The notes under the pieces were generated by a model. It saw only the letters and a list, made by a program, of their open reading frames with translations. It searched no databases and had not been told where the DNA came from. A DNA stretch of 64,000 nucleotides from Falsiroseomonas oleicola (GTDB lineage Bacteria > Pseudomonadota > Alphaproteobacteria > Acetobacterales > Acetobacteraceae), in assembly GCF_019029495.1 (NCBI RefSeq), contig NZ_JAERQM010000008.1, forward strand, positions 62,001-126,000, in the 5' to 3' direction. Both the position numbers and the translations under genes were made by a program. Below, one piece after another: positions 38,656 to 45,969 of the stretch (positions are counted from its first letter, which is position 1; the number at the start of each line of letters is the position of its first letter).

Positions 38656-39156
38656 ATGAGTGATGACGCACGTCCGGCCGACAGCCTTATCCCCTATGAC
38701 CGCTGGACCGACGACGCGCTGCGCGAGGTCGTGATGCGCGCGCTGGAGCTGGCGGGGCGCGAAGGCCTGCCCGGCGAGCACCATTTCTATATCACCTTCC
38801 GCACCGACCATGCCGGCACCAAGGTTCCGGGCCATCTGAAGGCCCGCTACCCGCAGGAAATGACCGTGGTCCTGCAGCACCAGTTCGAGGCGCTGACGGT
38901 CGACCGGGTCGCCAACCTGTTCTCCGTGCGGCTGCATTTCGGCGGCGTGCCCTCCACCCTCGTGGTGCCCTTCGCCGCCCTGGCCGGCTTCGCCGACCCC
39001 GCCGTGCGCTACGGCCTGCGCTTCCAGCCCAGCATGGAGGAGGCCCCGGTCGAGGAACCCGCGCCGCCCGAGCCGGAAGCCGCCCCCGCCCCGCCGGAGG
39101 CCCCCGCCCAGGTGGTCAGCCTGGACGCTTTCCGGCGCCGCCCCGCGCGGGACTGA
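38656..39156 (+). CDS. sspB: ClpXP adaptor SspB (alpha type)
   Basis: 166 residues. The core (LIPYDRWTDDALREVVMRAL to about residue 120) is the SspB tag-binding fold, with YITFRTDHAGTKVP and YPQEMTVVLQHQFE. An acidic, Pro/Ala-rich linker leads to the C-terminal ClpX-binding peptide QVVSLDAFRRR. It tethers ssrA-tagged proteins to ClpXP. It starts about 15 bases after the estimated end of the permuted ssrA gene, with AAAGGGA as ribosome-binding site, so tag and adaptor genes are neighbours on the same strand. Confidence 0.93.
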   Translation: MSDDARPADSLIPYDRWTDDALREVVMRALELAGREGLPGEHHFYITFRTDHAGTKVPGHLKARYPQEMTVVLQHQFEALTVDRVANLFSVRLHFGGVPSTLVVPFAALAGFADPAVRYGLRFQPSMEEAPVEEPAPPEPEAAPAPPEAPAQVVSLDAFRRRPARD

Positions 39157-39246
39157 TCCCGCCTGCCCCGACCATCCGGGGCTGAATTCCTGCCGACCCC
39201 ACGAGGCGCCGCCCACCCTGCGTGCCGGCGCCCACGGAGAACCGCC

Positions 39247-40920
39247 GTGTCCGCACCGCTCGACCTCGACTCGCCCGTGATCGCGCCGACCCGGCCCGAG
39301 GGCTTTCGGTACAGCCCGATGTATCCGCTGGGCGCCGATTCCACGCCCTATCGCAAGCTGGACATCCAGGGCGTCAGCACCGCGACCTGCGACGGTCAGA
39401 CCGTGCTGAAGATCAAGCCACAGGCGCTCGAAGAACTGGCCTTCGCCGCCTGCAAGGACGTCTCCCACCTGCTGCGCCCGGCGCACCTGGCCCAGCTCGC
39501 GAAGATTTTGCAGGACCCGGAGGCGAGCCCGAATGACCGCTTCGTGGCGCTCGACCTGCTGAAGAACGCGAATATCGCCGCCGGCGGCGTGCTGCCCATG
39601 TGCCAGGACACCGGCACCGCCATCGTCTTCGGCAAGAAGGGCCAGCGCGTCTGGGTCGAGGGCGATGAGGAGGAGGCGCTGAGCTACGGCGTCCACCGCA
39701 CCTATACCGAGACCAACCTGCGCTATTCGCAGATGGCCCCCCTGACCATGTGGGACGAGGTGAATACCGGCAACAACCTGCCGGTGGAATTCTCCATCAT
39801 GGCGGAGCCGGGCGATCACCACGCGGATGAGATGAAGCTGATGTTCGTCCTCAAGGGCGGCGGATCGGCCAACAAGACCTTTCTCTATCAGCAGACCCGG
39901 GCCGTTCTGAACAAGCCGAAGCTGCTGGCCTTCCTGGAAGACAAGATCAAGACGCTGGGCACCAGCGCCTGCCCGCCCTACCACCTGGCCATCGTCATCG
40001 GCGGCACCAGCGCGGAGGCGAACCTCAAGACGGTGAAGCTGGCCTCCACCAAATGGCTGGACGCGCTGCCGACCGAGGGCAGCAAGGCCGGCCACGCTTT
40101 CCGGGACGTGGAATTCGAGGCGGAAGTCCATAAGCTGACCCAGAACCTGGGCATCGGCGCGCAATTCGGCGGCAAGTACTTTTGTCATGACGTGCGTGTG
40201 GTGCGGCTGCCGCGGCACGGGGCTTCGCTGCCGATCGGGATCGGCGTTTCGTGCTCGGCCGACCGGCAGATCAAAGCCAAGATCACACCGGAAGGGGTGT
40301 TCCTGGAGCAGCTGGAGCAGGATCCGGCGCATTACCTGCCGGCGGCGACCGACGAGATCCTGGGCGGCGACGTGGTGCGGATCGACCTGAACCAGCCGAT
40401 GGCGGCGATCCGGGCAGAGCTGTCGAAGCATCCGGTGAAGACCCGCGTCTCCTTGACCGGCACGGTGGTGGTGGCGCGCGACATCGCCCATGCCAAGCTC
40501 CAGGAACGGCTGGATCGTGGCGAGGGTCTTCCCGACTACCTGAAGAACCATCCCGTCTATTACGCCGGCCCCGCCAAGACCCCCGATGGCTACGCCACGG
40601 GCAGCTTCGGCCCGACCACCGCCGGGCGCATGGACAGCTATGTCGAAGCCTTCCAGAAGGCCGGCGGATCGCTGGTGATGCTGGCCAAGGGCAATCGCAG
40701 CAAGGCGGTGCTGAAGGCCTGCCAATCCTACGGCGGCTTCTACCTGGGTTCCGTCGGCGGCCCCGCCGCCCGGCTGGCGCAGGACTGCATCCGCAAGGTC
40801 GAAGTGCTGGAATATCCGGAGCTTGGGATGGAGGCCGTCTGGCGGATCGAGGTCGAGGATTTTCCTGCGTTCATCGTGGTGGATGACAAGGGGAACGACT
40901 TCTACGAAGGCCTGGAATAG
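39247..40920 (+). CDS. fumA: Fumarate hydratase, class I ([4Fe-4S])
   Basis: 557 residues, the fused alpha-beta form. Cluster cysteines include C119 in [11 protein letters not shown], and others occur in GTSACPPYH and GVSCSAD. The C-terminal domain contains [33 protein letters not shown] and [10 protein letters not shown]. It hydrates fumarate to malate in the TCA cycle with an oxygen-sensitive cluster. The start is GTG at 39247 with GGAG upstream. The DUF1272 gene begins directly after its stop. A second, unrelated class II fumarase is encoded at 43843-45258. Confidence 0.95.
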   Translation: MSAPLDLDSPVIAPTRPEGFRYSPMYPLGADSTPYRKLDIQGVSTATCDGQTVLKIKPQALEELAFAACKDVSHLLRPAHLAQLAKILQDPEASPNDRFVALDLLKNANIAAGGVLPMCQDTGTAIVFGKKGQRVWVEGDEEEALSYGVHRTYTETNLRYSQMAPLTMWDEVNTGNNLPVEFSIMAEPGDHHADEMKLMFVLKGGGSANKTFLYQQTRAVLNKPKLLAFLEDKIKTLGTSACPPYHLAIVIGGTSAEANLKTVKLASTKWLDALPTEGSKAGHAFRDVEFEAEVHKLTQNLGIGAQFGGKYFCHDVRVVRLPRHGASLPIGIGVSCSADRQIKAKITPEGVFLEQLEQDPAHYLPAATDEILGGDVVRIDLNQPMAAIRAELSKHPVKTRVSLTGTVVVARDIAHAKLQERLDRGEGLPDYLKNHPVYYAGPAKTPDGYATGSFGPTTAGRMDSYVEAFQKAGGSLVMLAKGNRSKAVLKACQSYGGFYLGSVGGPAARLAQDCIRKVEVLEYPELGMEAVWRIEVEDFPAFIVVDDKGNDFYEGLE

Positions 40921-41166
40921 ATGCTGGAGCTTCGGCCGAATTGCGAATGCTGCGGGCGCGACCTGCCGCCCGATTCGGCCGAGGCGCTGATCTGTTCCTT
41001 CGAATGCACCTGGTGCCGGGACTGCGCGGCCCATCGCCTGGCCGGCGGTCTCTGCCCGAATTGCGGCGGCAACCTGGTGCCGCGGCCGATCCGGCCGGCG
41101 GGGAAGCTGGAGCGCTTCCCGGCCTCCGCGACCCGCAAGCGCAGTACCCTGCCCGCCTGTAGCTGA
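40921..41166 (+). CDS. DUF1272 small cysteine-rich zinc-binding-like protein
   Basis: 81 residues. Cysteines are arranged as CECCGRDLP, CSFECTWCRDCA and CPNCGG, a treble-clef-like pattern that fits DUF1272 with its characteristic start MLELRPNCE. The ATG follows the fumarase stop with no intervening base, so the two are cotranscribed and translationally coupled. No function is established; zinc binding is inferred from the cysteines. Confidence 0.9.
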   Translation: MLELRPNCECCGRDLPPDSAEALICSFECTWCRDCAAHRLAGGLCPNCGGNLVPRPIRPAGKLERFPASATRKRSTLPACS

Positions 41167-41206
41167 GCCGGGCGAGGCGTCGAAGGCGCGGATTGTTCTC
41201 CGCGCG

Positions 41207-41230
41207 CCCCCTCACCCTGGGGGGAGAGGG
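41207..41230. repeat. REP-like palindrome, copy 3 (shortened)
   Basis: CCCCCTCACCC followed directly by GGGGGGAGAGGG, so the central arm of the other copies is missing. It lies between two convergent genes (DUF1272 and the solute-binding protein). Confidence 0.6.
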
Positions 41231-41237
41231 TTCCCGT

Positions 41238-42788
41238 TCACCGCGGCCGGATCGCCACCGCCTGCACTTCCTCATCCGCCCGCGCCTCGAAGGTCAGCCC
41301 GGCCTTGCCGGCGTTCACCGACCGCAAGATGCCCACCCCGATGATCAGCGCCTCATCCGACGCCTGCCGCACCAGGGCGGCGAGCTGGCGGCTGCGCTCC
41401 GCATTGTCCAGCGTGCCCCGCGCGCGCTGGATCAGCGCATCCATCTCCGGCGTGCCGGCGCCCGTGAAGTTCAGCGCGCCCAGCCCTGTCACCACGCCGC
41501 GGCGATGCAGCTGGGAGCCGATGAGGTAGGAGGTCTCGCCGGTCAGCGACCCGAAGACCGTCACGAAGACGCCGTAGTCGCGACGGTTGCGGCGCGGCAG
41601 GAAGGTCGCCTGCGGCACCACCTCCACCGTCGTGCGGATGCCGATGCGGGTCCAGGCGGCGGCCGCCGCCTGGCAGATGCGGGGCGTGCGGTTGGGCGAG
41701 CAGAACAGGTTCAGCCCGAAACCCTGGCCCCAGCCGGCTTCCGCCAGCAGCGCCCGCGCCGCGGCGAGGTCCGCCGCCGGCACCGGGCGGTCGGCCACGG
41801 CGCCGAAGATGAAGGGCGGCACCGGCTGGTCCGTCGGGTCGGCGAATCCTTCCAGGATCGTCCGCGCGATCCCCTCCCGGTTCAGGGCGAGCGACATGGC
41901 GCTGCGCACGCGGACATCCTTCATCGGGTTGCGGCCGCCGGCATCGATGCCCGGCGCATCGTCCCGCTCCACATCCGGATAGATGTTCACGGCATAGATC
42001 GAGGGGCCGGCGAAGAGCGCGACGCGGGAATCGCCGCGGATGCGCTCGGCATCCTGAAGCGGCACGTTGTTGATGAAGTCCACGTCGCCGGCCAGCAGCG
42101 CGCCCACGCGCGCCGCATCGTTCGGGATCGGAGTCATGCTCACCGTCTGCCACGGCACGTTGCCGCCCCACCAGGTCTCGTTCCGGCGCAGCACCAGGGG
42201 ATCGTTGGCGCGCCAGTTCTCCAGCCGGAACGGCCCGGTGCCGATCACGGCGCGGCCGGAATTGAACTCCGCATTGCCGAGATCGGCCACGGATCGCGGC
42301 ACGATGAAGATCTGCGTCAGGTTGGTCGGCAGGTTCGGCGTCGGCCCGCTGGTGCGGACGCGGAAGGTGAGGTCGTCCACCACCTCCACCCCGGTCACAC
42401 CCGCCAGGTAGATGGTGTAGGGGTTGGGGTTCCCGGGCACATTCGGCACCCGGGCGAAGGAGGCCGCGACATCGGCCGAGGTCAGCGGCGAACCGTCATG
42501 GAATCGCACGCCGGGCCGCAGCTTGAACTCCCAGGTCGTGTCATCCACCACCCGCCAGGATTCGGCCAGGCCCGGCTTCAGCGCCATGCTCGGGTCGCGC
42601 GCCACCAGCGTGTCGAAGATGTTCCGCAGCGCGCCGGTGTTCGACAGGTTGAGCAGCCAGTGCGGGTCCATCGTGCTGGGCGGCGCCTGGATGCCGATTC
42701 GCAGCGTCTGCGCCTCGGCGGAGGCCAGAAGCCCCGTCGGCGCGGCCAGCAGCGACAGGCCCAGGGCAAGGCGTTTGACGAGGCTCAT
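41238..42788 (-). CDS. ABC transporter substrate-binding protein, family 5 (peptide/opine type)
   Basis: 516 residues. The Sec signal peptide is MSLVKRLALGLSLLAAPTGLLASAEA. The mature protein shows family 5 landmarks: LRIGIQAPPSTMDPHW, LVARDPSMALKPGLAESW, WEFKLRPGVRFHDGSPLTSADV and GTGPFRLENW. Such proteins bind peptides, nickel, glutathione or other solutes in the periplasm. No permease or ATPase gene is adjacent, so its partners are elsewhere. The start at 42788 is the natural signal-peptide start. It is convergent with DUF1272 and divergent from the RidA-like gene. Confidence 0.9.
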   Translation of the reverse strand: MSLVKRLALGLSLLAAPTGLLASAEAQTLRIGIQAPPSTMDPHWLLNLSNTGALRNIFDTLVARDPSMALKPGLAESWRVVDDTTWEFKLRPGVRFHDGSPLTSADVAASFARVPNVPGNPNPYTIYLAGVTGVEVVDDLTFRVRTSGPTPNLPTNLTQIFIVPRSVADLGNAEFNSGRAVIGTGPFRLENWRANDPLVLRRNETWWGGNVPWQTVSMTPIPNDAARVGALLAGDVDFINNVPLQDAERIRGDSRVALFAGPSIYAVNIYPDVERDDAPGIDAGGRNPMKDVRVRSAMSLALNREGIARTILEGFADPTDQPVPPFIFGAVADRPVPAADLAAARALLAEAGWGQGFGLNLFCSPNRTPRICQAAAAAWTRIGIRTTVEVVPQATFLPRRNRRDYGVFVTVFGSLTGETSYLIGSQLHRRGVVTGLGALNFTGAGTPEMDALIQRARGTLDNAERSRQLAALVRQASDEALIIGVGILRSVNAGKAGLTFEARADEEVQAVAIRPR

Positions 42789-42970
42789 ATGGTGCGATCC
42801 TTGGCTGCCATTCGCCCGGGCGGGCGCGATTCCGGCAGAGTGCCACCCTCCCGCCGCCGGCGCACCGGTGTCGCGGCGCCTTTTGCGGCGGAAGGCGGCC
42901 CTTCCTGCCGCGGCGACAGTGGGATATGGCTTCCGCGACACCCAGCCACACTCCGGGAACCAACCCCTAC

Positions 42971-43369
42971 ATGGCCCGTACCCGCTTCTCCTCCGGCAGC
43001 CGGTTCGAAGAAGAGATCGGCTATTCCCGCGCCGTCATCGATGGCGACTGGATCTTCGTCTCCGGCACCACCGGCTACGACTACGCGACCATGACCATCG
43101 AGCCCGGCGTGGTCGAGCAGTGCGAGCAGACCTTCAAGAACATCGAGACCGCCCTGCGCCAGGCCGGCGGCCGCATCGACGACATCCTGCGCGTCACCTT
43201 CATCCTGCCCGACCGCGCCGATTGGCCGCCCTGCTGGCCGGTGGTGAAGAAGTGGCTCGGCCGGGCCAGGCCTGCCTCCACCATGATGGTGGCCGGGCTC
43301 CAGGGGCCGGAGATGCGGATCGAGATCGAGGTGACGGCCCGCCTGCGCCGCCGCGATGGGGACAAATAG
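42971..43369 (+). CDS. RidA-family protein
   Basis: 132 residues from the ATG at 42971 (MARTRFSSGSRFEEEIGYSR), matching the family start; an in-frame ATG at 42926 would add 15 residues. RidA-fold landmarks are VDGDWIFVSG-like IDGDWIFVSGTTGYDY, ETALRQAGGRIDDILRVT and RPASTMMVAGL, with a C-terminal EIEVTARL. It belongs to the YjgF/RidA superfamily. The Arg that defines imine-deaminase RidA appears absent from the usual place (IEIEVTA), so deaminase activity is unproven. It is followed 3 bases later by the VOC-family gene. Confidence 0.85.
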   Translation: MARTRFSSGSRFEEEIGYSRAVIDGDWIFVSGTTGYDYATMTIEPGVVEQCEQTFKNIETALRQAGGRIDDILRVTFILPDRADWPPCWPVVKKWLGRARPASTMMVAGLQGPEMRIEIEVTARLRRRDGDK

Positions 43370-43372
43370 GCC

Positions 43373-43783
43373 ATGCGCTTCGCCGTCGACCGGCTGGACC
43401 ACCTCGTCATCACCTGCGCCGATGTCGGCACCAGCGCCAATTGGTATGAGCGCGTGCTGGGCATGGAGCGTGAGAGCTATGGCGAGCAGCGCCGCACCGC
43501 GGTGAAATTCGGTGGCCAGAAAATCAACCTGCGGCCGCGCGATGCCAGCCAGGCCGAGTGGTTCTCCTCCGTGGTGGCGGAGCCGGGGACGCAGGATCTG
43601 TGCTTCATCGTCACCGTCTCCGCCGACGACATTGCCGCGCATCTGCGGAGCTGCGGCGTGACGGTGGAGCTGGGGCCGGTGGCCAAGGCGGGCGCGCTCG
43701 GTCCCATCACCTCGGTCTATTGCCGCGACCCGGATGGCAACCTGATCGAGATCGCGACCTATGGGGACCGATTCACGGAATAA
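43373..43783 (+). CDS. VOC-family (glyoxalase/bleomycin-resistance fold) protein
   Basis: 136 residues. The paired beta-alpha-beta-beta-beta modules are seen in VDRLDHLVITCADVGTSANWYERVLGM and LGPITSVYCRDPDGNLIEIATY; His10 and Glu near the end are likely metal ligands. Families with this fold include glyoxalases, ring-cleaving dioxygenases and antibiotic-binding proteins. It shares a transcript with the RidA-like gene. Substrate unknown. Confidence 0.87.
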   Translation: MRFAVDRLDHLVITCADVGTSANWYERVLGMERESYGEQRRTAVKFGGQKINLRPRDASQAEWFSSVVAEPGTQDLCFIVTVSADDIAAHLRSCGVTVELGPVAKAGALGPITSVYCRDPDGNLIEIATYGDRFTE

Positions 43784-43842
43784 GTATCCGTGATGGGCGT
43801 GCGGCCCCCTTGGCCCCTATCTCTCCGACCAAGGAGATCCGC

Positions 43843-45258
43843 ATGACCCAGGCCACCCGCAGCGAGACCGACAGCCTCGGCACCATCGACATCCCGGCCG
43901 ACCGGCTCTGGGGACCGCAGACCGAGCGCGCGCGGCAGCTGTTCCGCATCGGCTCGGAGCGTTTTCCGCCCGGTCTGATCCGCGCGGTCGGATTGCAGAA
44001 GCAGGCCGCGGCTCAGGCCAATGCCCAGCTGGGGGAGCTGCCCGCGGACATCGCGGAGCCCATCGCGGCGGCGGCGGCGGAGGTTGCCGCCGGGCAGCAC
44101 GACGCCGAATTCCCCCTGCCCGTCTGGCAGACCGGCAGCGGCACCCAGACCAATATGAATGCGAATGAGGTCATCTCGAACCTCGCCAACCGGGCGCTGG
44201 GCCAGCCGCTTGGCAGCCGCAAGCCGGTGCATCCGAACGACCACGTCAATCGCGGCCAGTCCTCCAATGACAGCTTCCCCACCGTCATGCATGTGGCGGC
44301 GGCGGAGGCGGTGGCGGGGCGGCTGATCCCGGCACTCGGCGTGCTGCATGCCAGCCTGGACCGGCGCGCGCGGGAATGGGCCGGGCTGACCAAGATCGGC
44401 CGCACCCATATGATGGATGCCGTGCCGGTCACCCTCGGCCAGGAAGCCGCAGCCTGGGCCTGCCAGGTGGAGCTCGGCATCGCCCGGCTGCGCGATGCCC
44501 TGCCCCGGCTGATGCCCTTGGCCCAGGGCGGGACGGCGGCGGGCACCGGGCTCAACACCCATCCGGATTTTGCCCGCACTTTCGCCGGCATCATGGCGGA
44601 ACTGACCGGCCTGCCCTTCACCGCGAACAAAAATCCCTTCGAAGGGATGGGCGCGCATGACGCGCTGGTGGAGCTTTCCGGCGCCCTGAACACCATCGCC
44701 GTGTCGCTCAACAAGATTGGCAATGACGTGCGGCTGCTCGGCAGCGGGCCGCGCGCCGGGCTTTCGGAACTGGTGATCCCCGCCGATGGCCTGTCCAGCA
44801 GCATCATGCCGGGCAAGACCAATCCCACCCAGTCCGAGGCGATGACCATGGTCTGCGCCCAGGTGATGGGCAACCATGTGACCGTCACCATCGGCGGCGC
44901 CCAGGGCCATCTGGAGCTGAACGTCTTCAAGCCCGTCATCATCCAGGCGGTGCTGCAATCCGCCGGGCTGCTGGCCGATGTGGCCGAGAGCTTCGCCCAG
45001 AACATGGTCGACAAGCTGGAGCCGAACCGGGCGAAGCTGGCGGACAATCTCGGCAAGTCGCTGATGCTGGTCACCGCCCTGAACCCGCGCATCGGCTACG
45101 ACAAGGCCGTCGCCATCGCCAAGAAGGCCCTGGCCGAGGACATCACCCTGAAGGCCGCCGCCGCGGCACTCGGCCATGTGTCGGAAGCCGATTTCGACCG
45201 CTGGGTGCGGCCGGAGGACATGCTGCGCCCCGGCGGCACGCTGGACGGCGGCGGGTGA
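43843..45258 (+). CDS. fumC: Fumarate hydratase, class II
   Basis: 471 residues of the aspartase/fumarase superfamily. Diagnostic segments are LWGPQTERARQLF, GSGTQTNMNANEVISN, NRGQSSNDSFPT, the catalytic-histidine site KIGRTHMMDAVPVTLGQE, and the signature loop SSIMPGKTNPTQSE. It is cofactor-free and oxygen-stable, unlike the class I fumarase at 39247-40920. The ATG at 43843 has AAGGAGA at good spacing. Confidence 0.96.
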   Translation: MTQATRSETDSLGTIDIPADRLWGPQTERARQLFRIGSERFPPGLIRAVGLQKQAAAQANAQLGELPADIAEPIAAAAAEVAAGQHDAEFPLPVWQTGSGTQTNMNANEVISNLANRALGQPLGSRKPVHPNDHVNRGQSSNDSFPTVMHVAAAEAVAGRLIPALGVLHASLDRRAREWAGLTKIGRTHMMDAVPVTLGQEAAAWACQVELGIARLRDALPRLMPLAQGGTAAGTGLNTHPDFARTFAGIMAELTGLPFTANKNPFEGMGAHDALVELSGALNTIAVSLNKIGNDVRLLGSGPRAGLSELVIPADGLSSSIMPGKTNPTQSEAMTMVCAQVMGNHVTVTIGGAQGHLELNVFKPVIIQAVLQSAGLLADVAESFAQNMVDKLEPNRAKLADNLGKSLMLVTALNPRIGYDKAVAIAKKALAEDITLKAAAAALGHVSEADFDRWVRPEDMLRPGGTLDGGG

Positions 45259-45385
45259 GACCAAATCCTGCCCACAGTCGCCGGCACGGGTCTGCGCGCG
45301 TCCGGCTGCGCCAAAGTTGCGGCCGGCACCGTGCGGCGCCTCGGCCGGCTGTGCCGGCGGCAGGTTCCGATCCATGGGATCTGGC

Positions 45386-45622
45386 ATGAGGCATCTGCGG
45401 AAACGCTCCTTCCGCCTCGCCGGCCACCGCACCTCCGTGGCGCTGGAACCCGAATTCTGGACGGTGCTGGAGGCCGCGGCACAGCAGCAGGGGCTGAGCC
45501 TCGCAGCGCTGGTCGCGGCGGTTGATGCGGCGCGGCCTGACCCCACCCTGCCCCTGGCCAGCGCGCTGCGCGTGGAGGCGCTGCGCCGGGCCGCCCCTCA
45601 CCCGGCCTCGACGGCCGCCTGA
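45386..45622 (+). CDS. Ribbon-helix-helix domain protein
   Basis: 78 residues from the ATG at 45386 (another in-frame ATG at 45374 adds four). The DNA-binding ribbon-helix-helix reads RKRSFRLAGHRTSVALEPEFW, then LEAAAQQQGLSLAALVAAVD, matching the small alphaproteobacterial RHH_4-type family. It may be an autoregulator; no partner gene is adjacent. Its 3' end overlaps the convergent gene by 25 bases. Confidence 0.75.
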   Translation: MRHLRKRSFRLAGHRTSVALEPEFWTVLEAAAQQQGLSLAALVAAVDAARPDPTLPLASALRVEALRRAAPHPASTAA

Positions 45623-45876
45623 TCCGCCGCGACCCGGTCCTTGTTCCGCAGGAACCAGAGCCGCTCATGCGCCGCGCAAAGCGTCTCGGCGACGCGGCGA
45701 CGGTCGCGCATCGGCTGCCGCGCATTGTTCATCGCAACCTCGCAGCACTCCAGCAGCATGCGCGCGGTTTCCAGATCGTCATGGTCGCAGGCGTGATGGA
45801 AGGCCAACAGGATCTTGTCCGACAGCCTTCGTGTGTAGATCGGCTTGTGCCCAGCGCCGTCGGGCGTCTCCGTCAT
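45598..45876 (-). CDS. Conserved hypothetical protein, small helical
   Basis: 92 residues, helical, with LSDKILLAFHHACDHDDLETARMLLECCE and RRVAETLCAAHERLWFLRN. The charge pattern and two-helix layout resemble small TPR-like proteins, but no family is recognised with certainty. The start has GGGGAAGAGG directly upstream. It overlaps the convergent ribbon-helix-helix gene. Confidence 0.7.
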   Translation of the reverse strand: MTETPDGAGHKPIYTRRLSDKILLAFHHACDHDDLETARMLLECCEVAMNNARQPMRDRRRVAETLCAAHERLWFLRNKDRVAADQAAVEAG

Positions 45877-45969
45877 GCCTCTTCCCCAATTGATTGACCC
45901 TGGTCCATCGGGACCAGCCTCCGGGGTGGATGCATCACAAAAACGTGATAAATAAAATAGTATCGAAGG

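Noticed and set aside
45900-45917. Short inverted repeat CTGGTCC / GGACCAG upstream of the small helical gene.
   Set aside because: Seven-base arms at high GC content are frequent by chance and no regulator is adjacent.
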